From assembly GCA_035299065.1 (NCBI GenBank), contig DATGXI010000187.1, forward strand, positions 1-55,266: DNA of 55,266 nucleotides, given 5' to 3'. The notes beneath the pieces are model-generated. The model was not told where the DNA came from. It did no database searches and saw nothing but the letters and a program-made list of their open reading frames with translations. How positions within the stretch are numbered: the stretch's first letter is position 1; every line of letters begins with the position of its first letter. The position numbers were made by a program, and so were the translations under genes. Of the stretch, positions 25,996 to 32,312 are shown one piece after another. The stretch is from DASPJQ01 sp035299065 (GTDB lineage Bacteria; Bacteroidota; Bacteroidia; Flavobacteriales_D; UBA2798).

Positions 25996-26751
25996 CTAAT
26001 TTTTTACAATTGTATTGCTTGCCATAACAACTGCACCAATTCTGGCAAGTGCTCTTCCATCAAGTGTGGCACCCGTATTAAATGTAATGGATTGCATTGC
26101 TAAAATGGTTCCTTTAAATTTAACCGTTGTTCCAAATGTGGCTGAACTACCTACCTGCCAAAAAATATTGGAAGCCTGTGCATTACCTGTTAATATGACC
26201 TGACGTCCTGAAGTAACCGTTAACGCTGAGGCAATTTGTATAATAAAAACAGCATTGGGGTTACCCATCGCATCAAACGTAAGAGTGCCTGATGATAAAG
26301 CAAGAGATGATGTTGATTTGTACAAGCCGGGAGTTAAGGTTAGTCCTCCAACATTTCCTGATAAACTAACGATGTCGGTACTGGTACGTCCAGCCGCATC
26401 GTTATATGCTGCTGTCAAGTCAAGTTTGGCCTGGGTGGCAATAGGCGTATTCACATGTTGCATTCCAATTAAAATTCCCGGAGGAAAGCCAGACACAGCT
26501 GAACCAGGACTAAGGCCAAGGTCGCCTGTTACCGTAGTACCACCAGTGTTGGTAATGGTTGAACCTGCAAGTATGGCAAAAGCAGCTGCACCCGCAAGCG
26601 GAACAGTTGACTGCACAGTGGTTTGAAGAGTAATGATGTTTGGATTGGTTGTGGGTTGTGGTATTGGTTTAGCAGCAGGTTCCTTTGCGCATCCTGCAAC
26701 AAGTAAAAATGATGCAAAGGTAAAACCACTGGCTAATTTCTTATAATTCAT
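25996..26751 (-). CDS. DUF3494 (ice-binding-type) lipoprotein
   Basis: 251 residues from ATG 26749-26751 (MNYKKLASGF); an upstream in-frame start would add 11 residues and spoil the signal. The lipobox LLVAGC (Cys 21) marks a lipoprotein. A Pro/Thr linker (residues about 25-50) precedes one DUF3494 domain, about 55-250, with FAILAGSTITNTGGTTVTGD, DAMGNPNAVFIIQIASALTV, NIFWQVGSSATFGTT, and DGRALARIGAV. This is the compact single-domain form of the family. The gene has a TATCTTTG -7 box upstream and a terminator downstream, so it is its own transcription unit. Confidence 0.85.
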   Translation of the reverse strand: MNYKKLASGFTFASFLLVAGCAKEPAAKPIPQPTTNPNIITLQTTVQSTVPLAGAAAFAILAGSTITNTGGTTVTGDLGLSPGSAVSGFPPGILIGMQHVNTPIATQAKLDLTAAYNDAAGRTSTDIVSLSGNVGGLTLTPGLYKSTSSLALSSGTLTFDAMGNPNAVFIIQIASALTVTSGRQVILTGNAQASNIFWQVGSSATFGTTVKFKGTILAMQSITFNTGATLDGRALARIGAVVMASNTIVKN

Positions 26752-26788
26752 GTTTTTTAGATTATTTGGTGAAATAATTTTCACAGCA

Positions 26789-26796
26789 CAAAGATA
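26789..26796 (-). promoter_or_regulatory. -7 promoter element TATCTTTG of the DUF3494 lipoprotein gene
   Basis: TATCTTTG on the minus strand (26796-26789) matches the Bacteroidota -7 element exactly. It lies 37 bases before the ATG at 26749-26751. No TTG is found at the right spacing for a -33 element, so the promoter may depend on another factor. Confidence 0.5.
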
Positions 26797-26861
26797 AGTT
26801 GATTTTACTGGTTTGGATTATACATGGCTGGTAAATACTTATAAGCTTTACTGAATAAAAA

Positions 26862-26886
26862 AAACCATGCAGGTATAGCATGGTTT
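26862..26886 (-). terminator. Terminator after the Lys/His-rich secreted protein gene
   Basis: AAACCATGC (26862-26870) and GCATGGTTT (26878-26886) form a perfect 9-bp stem with a seven-base loop; eight T in a row surround the far arm on the minus strand. It lies about 25 bases past the stop at 26913. Confidence 0.82.
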
Positions 26887-26912
26887 AAAATTCTGCAATG
26901 GAATTCTGCAAA

Positions 26913-27395
26913 TTAATTTTTTTTGCCGTTTCCTTTGCCCTTATTTCCTTTATGGTTTGAGTTCCCGGATTTTTTATGGTTGATAGTAGTACCAGAGTGT
27001 TTATTCGAATTTCCTTTTATTTTGTTGGAATTGTGTCCATTTGCTTTGTAAGGCTTATTATGTTTACCCTTTGCATACTTTATTTTATAGGCCGAATGGT
27101 AAATATACGGCTTGTTGCCATGATAATTACGCATTGTTACCTTATGCCCTTTGTATAAATCATAATGAGCATAACGATACGGAAGATATGACCTGCGAAG
27201 CCAGGTACCATGTCCATAATAAATAAACATGGCTGTATTTACATCGTAATAGGCTTCAACATCGGGTAAGTAATAATACCGGGCGTGTTCGGCAGGAGCC
27301 CATTTTGGTTGCGTACCAACGTTTACATTTATGTTGACCTGTGCGTTTGACGTTACGCTAAGAAACAGCGTGGAAATCAATAATAATTTTAGCAT
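26913..27395 (-). CDS. Secreted Tyr-rich protein with a basic Lys/His/Asn tail
   Basis: 160 residues with a signal peptide of about 18 residues (SNAQ). The mature N-terminal half has a Tyr-rich motif set (ARYYYLPDVEAYYDVNTAMFIYYGHGTWLRRSYLPYRYAHYDLYKGHKV, quoted here only in part: YYYLPDVEAYYDVNTAMFIY). The C-terminal half (about 100-160) is a low-complexity run of Lys, Gly, Asn and His. Bacteroidota encode many small proteins of this architecture, none of known function. A charged tail like this could bind LPS, nucleic acid or cell-wall polymer; that is speculation. The ATG at 27393-27395 is used. Confidence 0.7.
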   Translation of the reverse strand: MLKLLLISTLFLSVTSNAQVNINVNVGTQPKWAPAEHARYYYLPDVEAYYDVNTAMFIYYGHGTWLRRSYLPYRYAHYDLYKGHKVTMRNYHGNKPYIYHSAYKIKYAKGKHNKPYKANGHNSNKIKGNSNKHSGTTINHKKSGNSNHKGNKGKGNGKKN

Positions 27396-27507
27396 AATCT
27401 TGGATCTTTTTAGCCTGAATTAGTTTTCTTGGCTGTCAAAGATCTTTTTTTTATGAAAAATTGTGTTATACAAAAAAAAGTACTATTTATATATTACAAT
27501 TGATTTG

Positions 27508-27945
27508 CTACGCTTTTTCCATGTACCATTTCAATTCTTTTTCCATTTTTTTATATTTGAAAATGGTGGTTATAATATTTTGAATCCGCATAAAGGCTGT
27601 TTCGCTTTTTACAACGTAATCAAAGGCTTTGTGATGCATGCAATTTACCGCTACATCAATCTTATCCTGTGACGAGAGCATTATTACAGGAATATCGTCA
27701 TTAATGGATTTGATTTTATCAAGGGTAGTGATGCCGTTCATGGCATCGCGTTCTATACCATCCAGATTATAATCCAATATAACCACATCAGGATTCCCTG
27801 AAAGACCGGTTATACACAATTCTCCCGTAGCAAAAGTTTCAATTACAAAATCTGCATTTTCAAGAAATTCTATTTCAAGCGATTTTAGAAAAACAACATC
27901 ATCATCAACAAGAAAAATCTTTATTTTATTTTCAGTACTCATCAT
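27508..27945 (-). CDS. Single-domain response regulator receiver
   Basis: 145 residues, one receiver domain. Acidic pocket FLVDDD (D14-D16), phospho-acceptor D58 in VILDYNLDG, MLSS near 92, and the conserved Lys in FDYVVKSE near 113. There is no output domain; the helical tail (KKMEKELKWYMEKA) could mediate contacts. The start overlaps the end of the hybrid kinase gene by 14 bases (either of two adjacent ATG codons), so the two are translated together and the kinase is the likely phosphodonor. Signal output would need another partner, for which the adjacent AraC-type regulator is a candidate. Confidence 0.9.
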   Translation of the reverse strand: MMSTENKIKIFLVDDDVVFLKSLEIEFLENADFVIETFATGELCITGLSGNPDVVILDYNLDGIERDAMNGITTLDKIKSINDDIPVIMLSSQDKIDVAVNCMHHKAFDYVVKSETAFMRIQNIITTIFKYKKMEKELKWYMEKA

Positions 27946-30265
27946 TCACCGTTTTTAGGTTGTTTAATTCTTTTGTTAGTTCAATACACGCATGGGTGCA
28001 AATTTTTTCCAATTCCAGGATCATTTCCATCATTTCTGGGAACGGTTTTTGCAATCCCGCATATTCCTGTAATTTTTTTGCCATATTTTCAAATACTACG
28101 CTAATTCCAACTATTGAAAACGAAGGGATCATCTTATGTACAGCGGCATAAAGCTGCACCCAATCATTTGTTTCAGTGCTTTTTTTAATTGTAGCAATAA
28201 GGCCGGGAGTTTGCTCAAGATAAAGCGAAATTATTTCAGCTATAAGTTTCGGGTTTGATTTTGTGCGTTGTTTTAAGTAAGTCAGGTCACAATATTTTCG
28301 ATCTATACTTTTTTGGGCACTGGCTTTTTGAATGGGGGGCTGAACAAATTCTGGTTTTTTGACCTGGCCAACTATCTTTGTGTATAATAAACGCTCATCA
28401 ACAGGTTTTGCTATATAATCATTCATGCCTACTGACGTGCATTTATCAAGATCAACAGTTGTTACATCGGCTGTCAGGGCAATAATCGGAATTTTCAATT
28501 TCATTTCTTTACGAATATAATCGGTAGCTTCAAAACCATTCATTTCCGGCATTTGTAAATCCATTAGTATGATATCGTAAGAATTGGCCTTTAATTTTTC
28601 AATGGCAATTTTACCATTTTCAGCAATGTCGCGTTCAAAACCAAAATCATCCAGTAGAGTTTTCATCAATAATTGGTTTAAGGCAATATCTTCAACTACC
28701 AATACTTTTATGTTTCCTATTTTCGGGTCAAGATCAAGCAGGTTGGTATCCATAGCGGGTTCAGCAACCGTTTTTAAAAAATCAAGAGAAAAATTAAAGG
28801 CTGATCCTTCGTTAACCATACTGGTTACATCAATATCTCCATTTTGCCCTTCAACCAGTTTCTTGACAATTGCAAGACCAAGCCCTGTACCTCCATATAG
28901 TCGTGAGGTTCCGCTGGAGGCCTGTTGAAAATTTTCAAATATATGGTCCATTTTGTTTTGAGGTATGCCTACACCCGTGTCAATAACTGAAAAGAGGACT
29001 TTAACTTTTTCATCATCATCTTCCAATAAATGTACACGAACTGTTATTTTACCTTTGGCAGTGAATTTTACGGCATTACTTACCAGGTTTAAAATAATTT
29101 GGTGTAAGCGAACAGGGTCTCCTACCAATACCTCAGGTATACGCGTATCGTATTCCTTTATGAGTTCAAGATTTTTTTCCTGTATTTTTGTTTCAAATAA
29201 ATGCAACATGGCTGAAATGGACACACCTAATTTGAAAGGCACCTGTTCAAATATCATTTTGCCGGCATCAACCTTTGCAAGATCAAGAATGTCATTAATG
29301 AGTACAATTAAAGCATCGCCACTCATTTTTATGGCCATTAAATATTCCTTTTGTTTTTCCGTTAATTCTGTTTTTAAAACCACTTTTGTAAACCCTATAA
29401 TGGCATTCATGGGCGTACGTATTTCATGGCTCATATTTGATAAAAATTGCTGTTTTGCTTTAACAGCATCTTCAGCAATAAGAGTCGCATTTTCTGCTTT
29501 TATTTTTGCTTCTTCGGCAAAACTGGTGGCTAATTCGGCAAATACTTTTGCCTCTATCAATTCTTTTTCTATTCTTTTTTGTTCGGTTATATCGCGAGCC
29601 ACAACAACAACGCCTACAACTTTTCCCTGTTCGTTTTTGTAAACTGATCCGTTAAAGAGAACCTCTGTGAGTTTCTTGTCTTTAATTGTCAAAGGATAAT
29701 CGGCCACAAATCCCCTTGCAAAAATTTCTTCATATCCTTTGCGGGCCATTTCAGGTTCTGTAAAATAGTCGAAAAAATTGGTGCCTAATAACCTATCGCG
29801 TGAAATACCGGTTATGTTTACTGACGCGTTGTTCATATCAGTAATTTTTCCAGCAGCATTAATCGTAAACAACGGGTCCAGGCTGGCTTCAATAAGACTT
29901 CGCGCATAATTGGCAATCCTTAATTCAGCTTCGCGTTTTTCTTTCTCCGTGTTTTGAAAAGCGAGTTCTTTGTGCGCTATAATTAATTCACCTGCCCGTT
30001 TTTCTTTCTCAGTGTTTTGAAAAGCAAGCTCTTTGTTTGCAATGGATAATTCTTCAGCGCGTTTTTTCTTTTCAGTTTCCTGGAAGGCCAATTCTTTATT
30101 TGCAATTCTTAATTCAGCCAGTCTTTTAGCCTTTTCTTTACTTTGCAGCGCAAGTTCCTTGTTTGCAATAATCAATTCTTTCTCAGAATTAGTTGCTTTC
30201 TCATTCTTATTGGAAGGCACACGGTTTGCCTTAATTACTTTGCCTGCTGTTTTGTTTTTTGCCAT
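27932..30265 (-). CDS. Hybrid histidine kinase: heptad-repeat coil, PAS, HisKA, HATPase, REC, HPt
   Basis: 777 residues, no membrane helices. Residues 33-116 are four copies of a 21-residue unit (consensus IANKELAFQNTEKEKRAEEL), each three heptads, forming a coiled coil. A PAS domain spans about 122-230 (FTINAAGKITDMNNASVNIT), then a second coil to 270. HisKA carries the phospho-His H280 (LSNMSHEIRTPMNAIIGF). HATPase boxes are N393 (NLVSNAVKFT), D429 (DTGVGIP) and GGTGLGLAI near 458. REC has D569 (ILMDLQMPEMNG), and the C-terminal HPt has H710 (YAAVHKM). A complete phosphorelay is thus inside one soluble protein. The receiver gene downstream overlaps it. Confidence 0.92.
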   Translation of the reverse strand: MAKNKTAGKVIKANRVPSNKNEKATNSEKELIIANKELALQSKEKAKRLAELRIANKELAFQETEKKKRAEELSIANKELAFQNTEKEKRAGELIIAHKELAFQNTEKEKREAELRIANYARSLIEASLDPLFTINAAGKITDMNNASVNITGISRDRLLGTNFFDYFTEPEMARKGYEEIFARGFVADYPLTIKDKKLTEVLFNGSVYKNEQGKVVGVVVVARDITEQKRIEKELIEAKVFAELATSFAEEAKIKAENATLIAEDAVKAKQQFLSNMSHEIRTPMNAIIGFTKVVLKTELTEKQKEYLMAIKMSGDALIVLINDILDLAKVDAGKMIFEQVPFKLGVSISAMLHLFETKIQEKNLELIKEYDTRIPEVLVGDPVRLHQIILNLVSNAVKFTAKGKITVRVHLLEDDDEKVKVLFSVIDTGVGIPQNKMDHIFENFQQASSGTSRLYGGTGLGLAIVKKLVEGQNGDIDVTSMVNEGSAFNFSLDFLKTVAEPAMDTNLLDLDPKIGNIKVLVVEDIALNQLLMKTLLDDFGFERDIAENGKIAIEKLKANSYDIILMDLQMPEMNGFEATDYIRKEMKLKIPIIALTADVTTVDLDKCTSVGMNDYIAKPVDERLLYTKIVGQVKKPEFVQPPIQKASAQKSIDRKYCDLTYLKQRTKSNPKLIAEIISLYLEQTPGLIATIKKSTETNDWVQLYAAVHKMIPSFSIVGISVVFENMAKKLQEYAGLQKPFPEMMEMILELEKICTHACIELTKELNNLKTVNDEY
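29918..30169 (-). repeat. Four 63-bp in-frame repeats encoding the kinase coiled coil
   Basis: Residues 33-53, 54-74, 75-95 and 96-116 of the hybrid kinase are homologous 21-residue units, of three heptads each. The nucleotide units are therefore 63 bases. Units 3 and 4 share long identical stretches (for example KELAFQNTEKEKR), showing recent or homogenised duplication. Copy number could change by slippage without breaking the frame or the heptad phase. Confidence 0.85.
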
Positions 30266-30288
30266 TATTTTAACGCGAGAGTATTCGC

Positions 30289-30870
30289 TTAATTTTTATC
30301 GTTTGAATTTCCTACTTCTTCAAGCGGGGTTCTCTTCTTTACTTTTAATTTCATAAAATCAGAAGGGGTCAACCCTGTTACTTTTTTAAACTGTGCTGAT
30401 AAATGCGCAACACTACTGTATTGCATTTTATACGAAATTTCGGTAAGACTTAACTCTTCATATAGTAAGAGCTCTTTTACCCGTTCAATTTTGTGAATGA
30501 TGATGAATTGTTGTATGGTTATGCCTTTTAACTCTGAAAATAGATTAGACATATAAGTATAGTCATGTCCCATTTTTTCTACCAGGTAATCTGAAAAGTT
30601 TGTTTTAATAACTTCGTCAGAATGATGAACCATTTGGGTTATAATATTTTTTATTTTTTCAATCAAAATCACCCGTTTATCGTCCATTAATTCCAGTCCT
30701 GACTGACCTAAGGCAACCCTGACTTCTTGTAATTGGGTATCATTCAGGTCCTCCATGATTTCGACCTCGCCCAGGTCTACCACTATAAAATGTAATCCGA
30801 GTTTCCTCAGTTCTTCTTTCACCACTATTTTGCAGCGGTTACTTACCATGTATTTAATGTATAATTTCAA
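30289..30870 (-). CDS. AraC-family regulator with a metal-binding-domain-like N-terminus
   Basis: 193 residues. The C-terminal ~100 residues form a two-helix-turn-helix AraC domain (FSDYLVEKMGHDYTYMSNLF, LSLTEISYKMQYSSVAHLSA, FKKVTGLTPSDFMKLK). The N-terminal ~70 residues (KLYIKYMVSNRCKIVVKEEL) resemble the HMA-like fold of a Bacteroidota AraC subgroup, in which the usual CxxC is here SxxC. The start is TTG at 30870; an ATG seven codons downstream would cut the first beta strand. It lies 23 bases before the kinase gene on the same strand, so the regulator, kinase and receiver form one operon and probably one pathway. Confidence 0.83.
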   Translation of the reverse strand: MKLYIKYMVSNRCKIVVKEELRKLGLHFIVVDLGEVEIMEDLNDTQLQEVRVALGQSGLELMDDKRVILIEKIKNIITQMVHHSDEVIKTNFSDYLVEKMGHDYTYMSNLFSELKGITIQQFIIIHKIERVKELLLYEELSLTEISYKMQYSSVAHLSAQFKKVTGLTPSDFMKLKVKKRTPLEEVGNSNDKN

Positions 30871-31142
30871 TTATTGCCTTTTTTAAAGGGTGTCGTAAGG
30901 TCGCTTAGTTTAAGCGGTTAACCTTATATGGAAGCTGAAAGGAGTTATATAAATCACTCCTTTTGCATTTTTGGTTGTGGAGAAGCTGACGCTGACTTGA
31001 ATATGGATTATTCGTATGAACGCGATCTAACACTGTAAATTTTACACGCCTGGTTTAATCAGACTTTGCAGGTAATACATCAATGATAGTAAAAAAAAAC
31101 GACTCTACCAAATAAATAGTTAAGGTATAATGAGGCTTGTGG

Positions 31143-31242
31143 AAACTCAATCGAATTTATGTTGAAACAAAAATTTCATTCAGCCTATTGGGACATTTCC
31201 TTTCTTTGGGTTAAGTATAAAACGGGTAATGGGTTAAGGTAA
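31143..31242 (+). pseudogene. Decayed copy of the 3' end of the barrel gene at 17380-18051
   Basis: 31143-31166 matches 17829-17852 with one mismatch over 24 bases. 31168-31239 matches 17977-18048 at 61 of 72 positions in my hand alignment. The 123-base internal deletion keeps the reading frame, and the remnant encodes the tail W.I..LWVKYKTGNGLR before a TAA stop, where the intact gene has WVKYKTGNWLR and TGA. It lacks any start region, signal peptide or upstream half. It is in the same orientation as the intact gene, 13.1 kb away. Confidence 0.85.
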
Positions 31243-31382
31243 TTATCAATGGGCTGCCTGCCGCTGATAAAAAATCGCGAGCTGCCTGCCGCATTTTATT
31301 TTTACATGAATAGTTGTAGCAAAGCGATCCGCCAGGCCTTGTTGGTATTTTCAGCGGCACCGGGCTTTCGCTAATAGTCCTC

Positions 31383-31481
31383 ATAAAAATCAAAGAAAAG
31401 CCTCTTTCCTGAGCGAGCGGATAAAGCTTTATTCTCATTGATTATTTTGCGCAGCGAAGGACCTGGTTTTTCTTTGATTTT
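31383..31481. repeat. 17-bp perfect inverted repeat with 65-base spacer
   Basis: ATAAAAATCAAAGAAAA at 31383-31399 is the exact reverse complement of 31465-31481. Sequence outside both arms remains partly related (GCTAT.ACGC/CTATTAGCG-like), so the palindrome probably extends imperfectly. This could be the end sequence of a decayed element or part of a dispersed intergenic repeat family. Confidence 0.65.
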
Positions 31482-31550
31482 TATTCCGGGCTATCACGCT
31501 CAATCCCTGGCAGAGGTGGATGAAAGCAAGCGCCACAGTTTGAAAAGCGG

Positions 31551-31614
31551 TGAACGAAATTTGCTTAAGTCCGTTGAAATTCCTTTTCAAAAGGACTTAA
31601 GCAAATTTTGTTCA
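31551..31614. repeat. Long hairpin with perfect 16-bp core arms
   Basis: AAATTTGCTTAAGTCC (31557-31572) and its exact reverse complement (31593-31608) are separated by 20 bases. The flanks TGAACG and TGTTCA extend the stem to 22 bp with one G-T wobble, and the loop contains a smaller TTGAA/TTCAA stem. There is no T-run for termination and no gene adjacent. It may be a miniature-element remnant or an RNA-level structure. Confidence 0.75.
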
Positions 31615-31745
31615 GCTTTGCTGGAGCTTGCTTTCTCGAAACAGCGACTATAGGGATCATGCTTACCGTAATCCCTGGCAGGGTTTTTCGGTGGAATAAA
31701 GTTTTTTCGTAATGTGCGACTCACGTTGGGGTCATTAAAACCATG

Positions 31746-32192
31746 CTATATTTCTGCCGCATGAATATAAATTAAAAACCGATCGCCTACTTTTTTAAAA
31801 CCAATTTCTATAGGTAATTCATTTCCATTCCGCCAATCACTTTCAAATAAATCGAATTTTCCAGTTAAGACTTTTTTACAATCCCAGCATTCTTTACCGC
31901 GTACAGTGCTACCACTAATAATGTTGAATTCTTGCTTAATAAACTTAATGTTATTAGTCAAAGTGAAATCATCTAATTGTTTTTTAGACAAGGATAATTT
32001 TATGTAGTATACTTCGTCAGGACCATCATCAGCGTGATCAAAACATTCAATGTTATAACTGGAATCAATTTTAATGCCTGAAAATTTTTCAAATGCGGTA
32101 TAATTTATCGTTTCTTCCTTATTTCCGCAAGATGAAAATAACGGACTGACTAGAAAAATGTAAATTAAATTTTTTAACCTGATTAGTTTCAC
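31746..32192 (-). CDS. Hypothetical lipoprotein
   Basis: 148 residues. The N-terminal hydrophobic segment ends in a lipobox, LFSSC (Cys 22). A GTG codon at 32190-32192 serves as the start. The mature protein is mixed alpha/beta, with CFDHADDGPDEVYYIKLSLS and a CWDC pair near 100, which could form a disulfide, and ends FLIYIHAAEI. I do not recognise a family. It lies between the palindromic region and the helix-hairpin-helix barrel gene, with 120 bases of non-coding sequence on the 5' side. Confidence 0.65.
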   Translation of the reverse strand: MKLIRLKNLIYIFLVSPLFSSCGNKEETINYTAFEKFSGIKIDSSYNIECFDHADDGPDEVYYIKLSLSKKQLDDFTLTNNIKFIKQEFNIISGSTVRGKECWDCKKVLTGKFDLFESDWRNGNELPIEIGFKKVGDRFLIYIHAAEI

Positions 32193-32277
32193 TTCAAATT
32201 AGTATTGATCATTTTTTTGATTGCCCTTTAAAGTTACCTGACTGCTTATTTGGAACTGCCCGCTTAAAGCGTCACAC

Positions 32278-32310
32278 CTATTGATAATTGCACATTGATA
32301 ATTGATCAAT
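32278..32310. repeat. Dispersed TTGATAATTG/ACATTGATAATT palindromic repeat
   Basis: The phrase TTGATAATTGCACATTGATA followed by ATTGATCAAT contains two direct TTGATAATTG-like units and a local palindrome. It shares its core with the perfect hairpin at 11214-11239. It lies just downstream of the helix-hairpin-helix barrel gene stop (32313) on the minus strand and could act as its terminator. Confidence 0.5.
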
Positions 32311-32312
32311 TT

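Larger units (their letters stand above)
30871..31745. other. Non-coding mosaic with palindromes and a gene remnant
   Basis: 875 bases without an intact gene. Contents left to right: a hairpin AAAGGAGT/ACTCCTTT at 30938-30963, possibly part of the AraC gene upstream region; the gene remnant 31143-31242; a 12-base direct repeat GCTGCCTGCCGC (31253-31264 and 31281-31292); a 17-base inverted repeat pair (31383-31399 and 31465-31481); the long hairpin at 31551-31614; and the phrase ATCCCTGGCAG twice (about 31503 and 31670). Open frames of 71-75 codons on both strands here are by-products of the palindromes. Confidence 0.6.

Noticed and set aside
31211..31653. Open frames of 71 and 75 codons on opposite strands with similar GFSLIF peptides
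   Set aside because: They arise from the 17-bp inverted repeat in a gene-free region, with no plausible start signal or homology.
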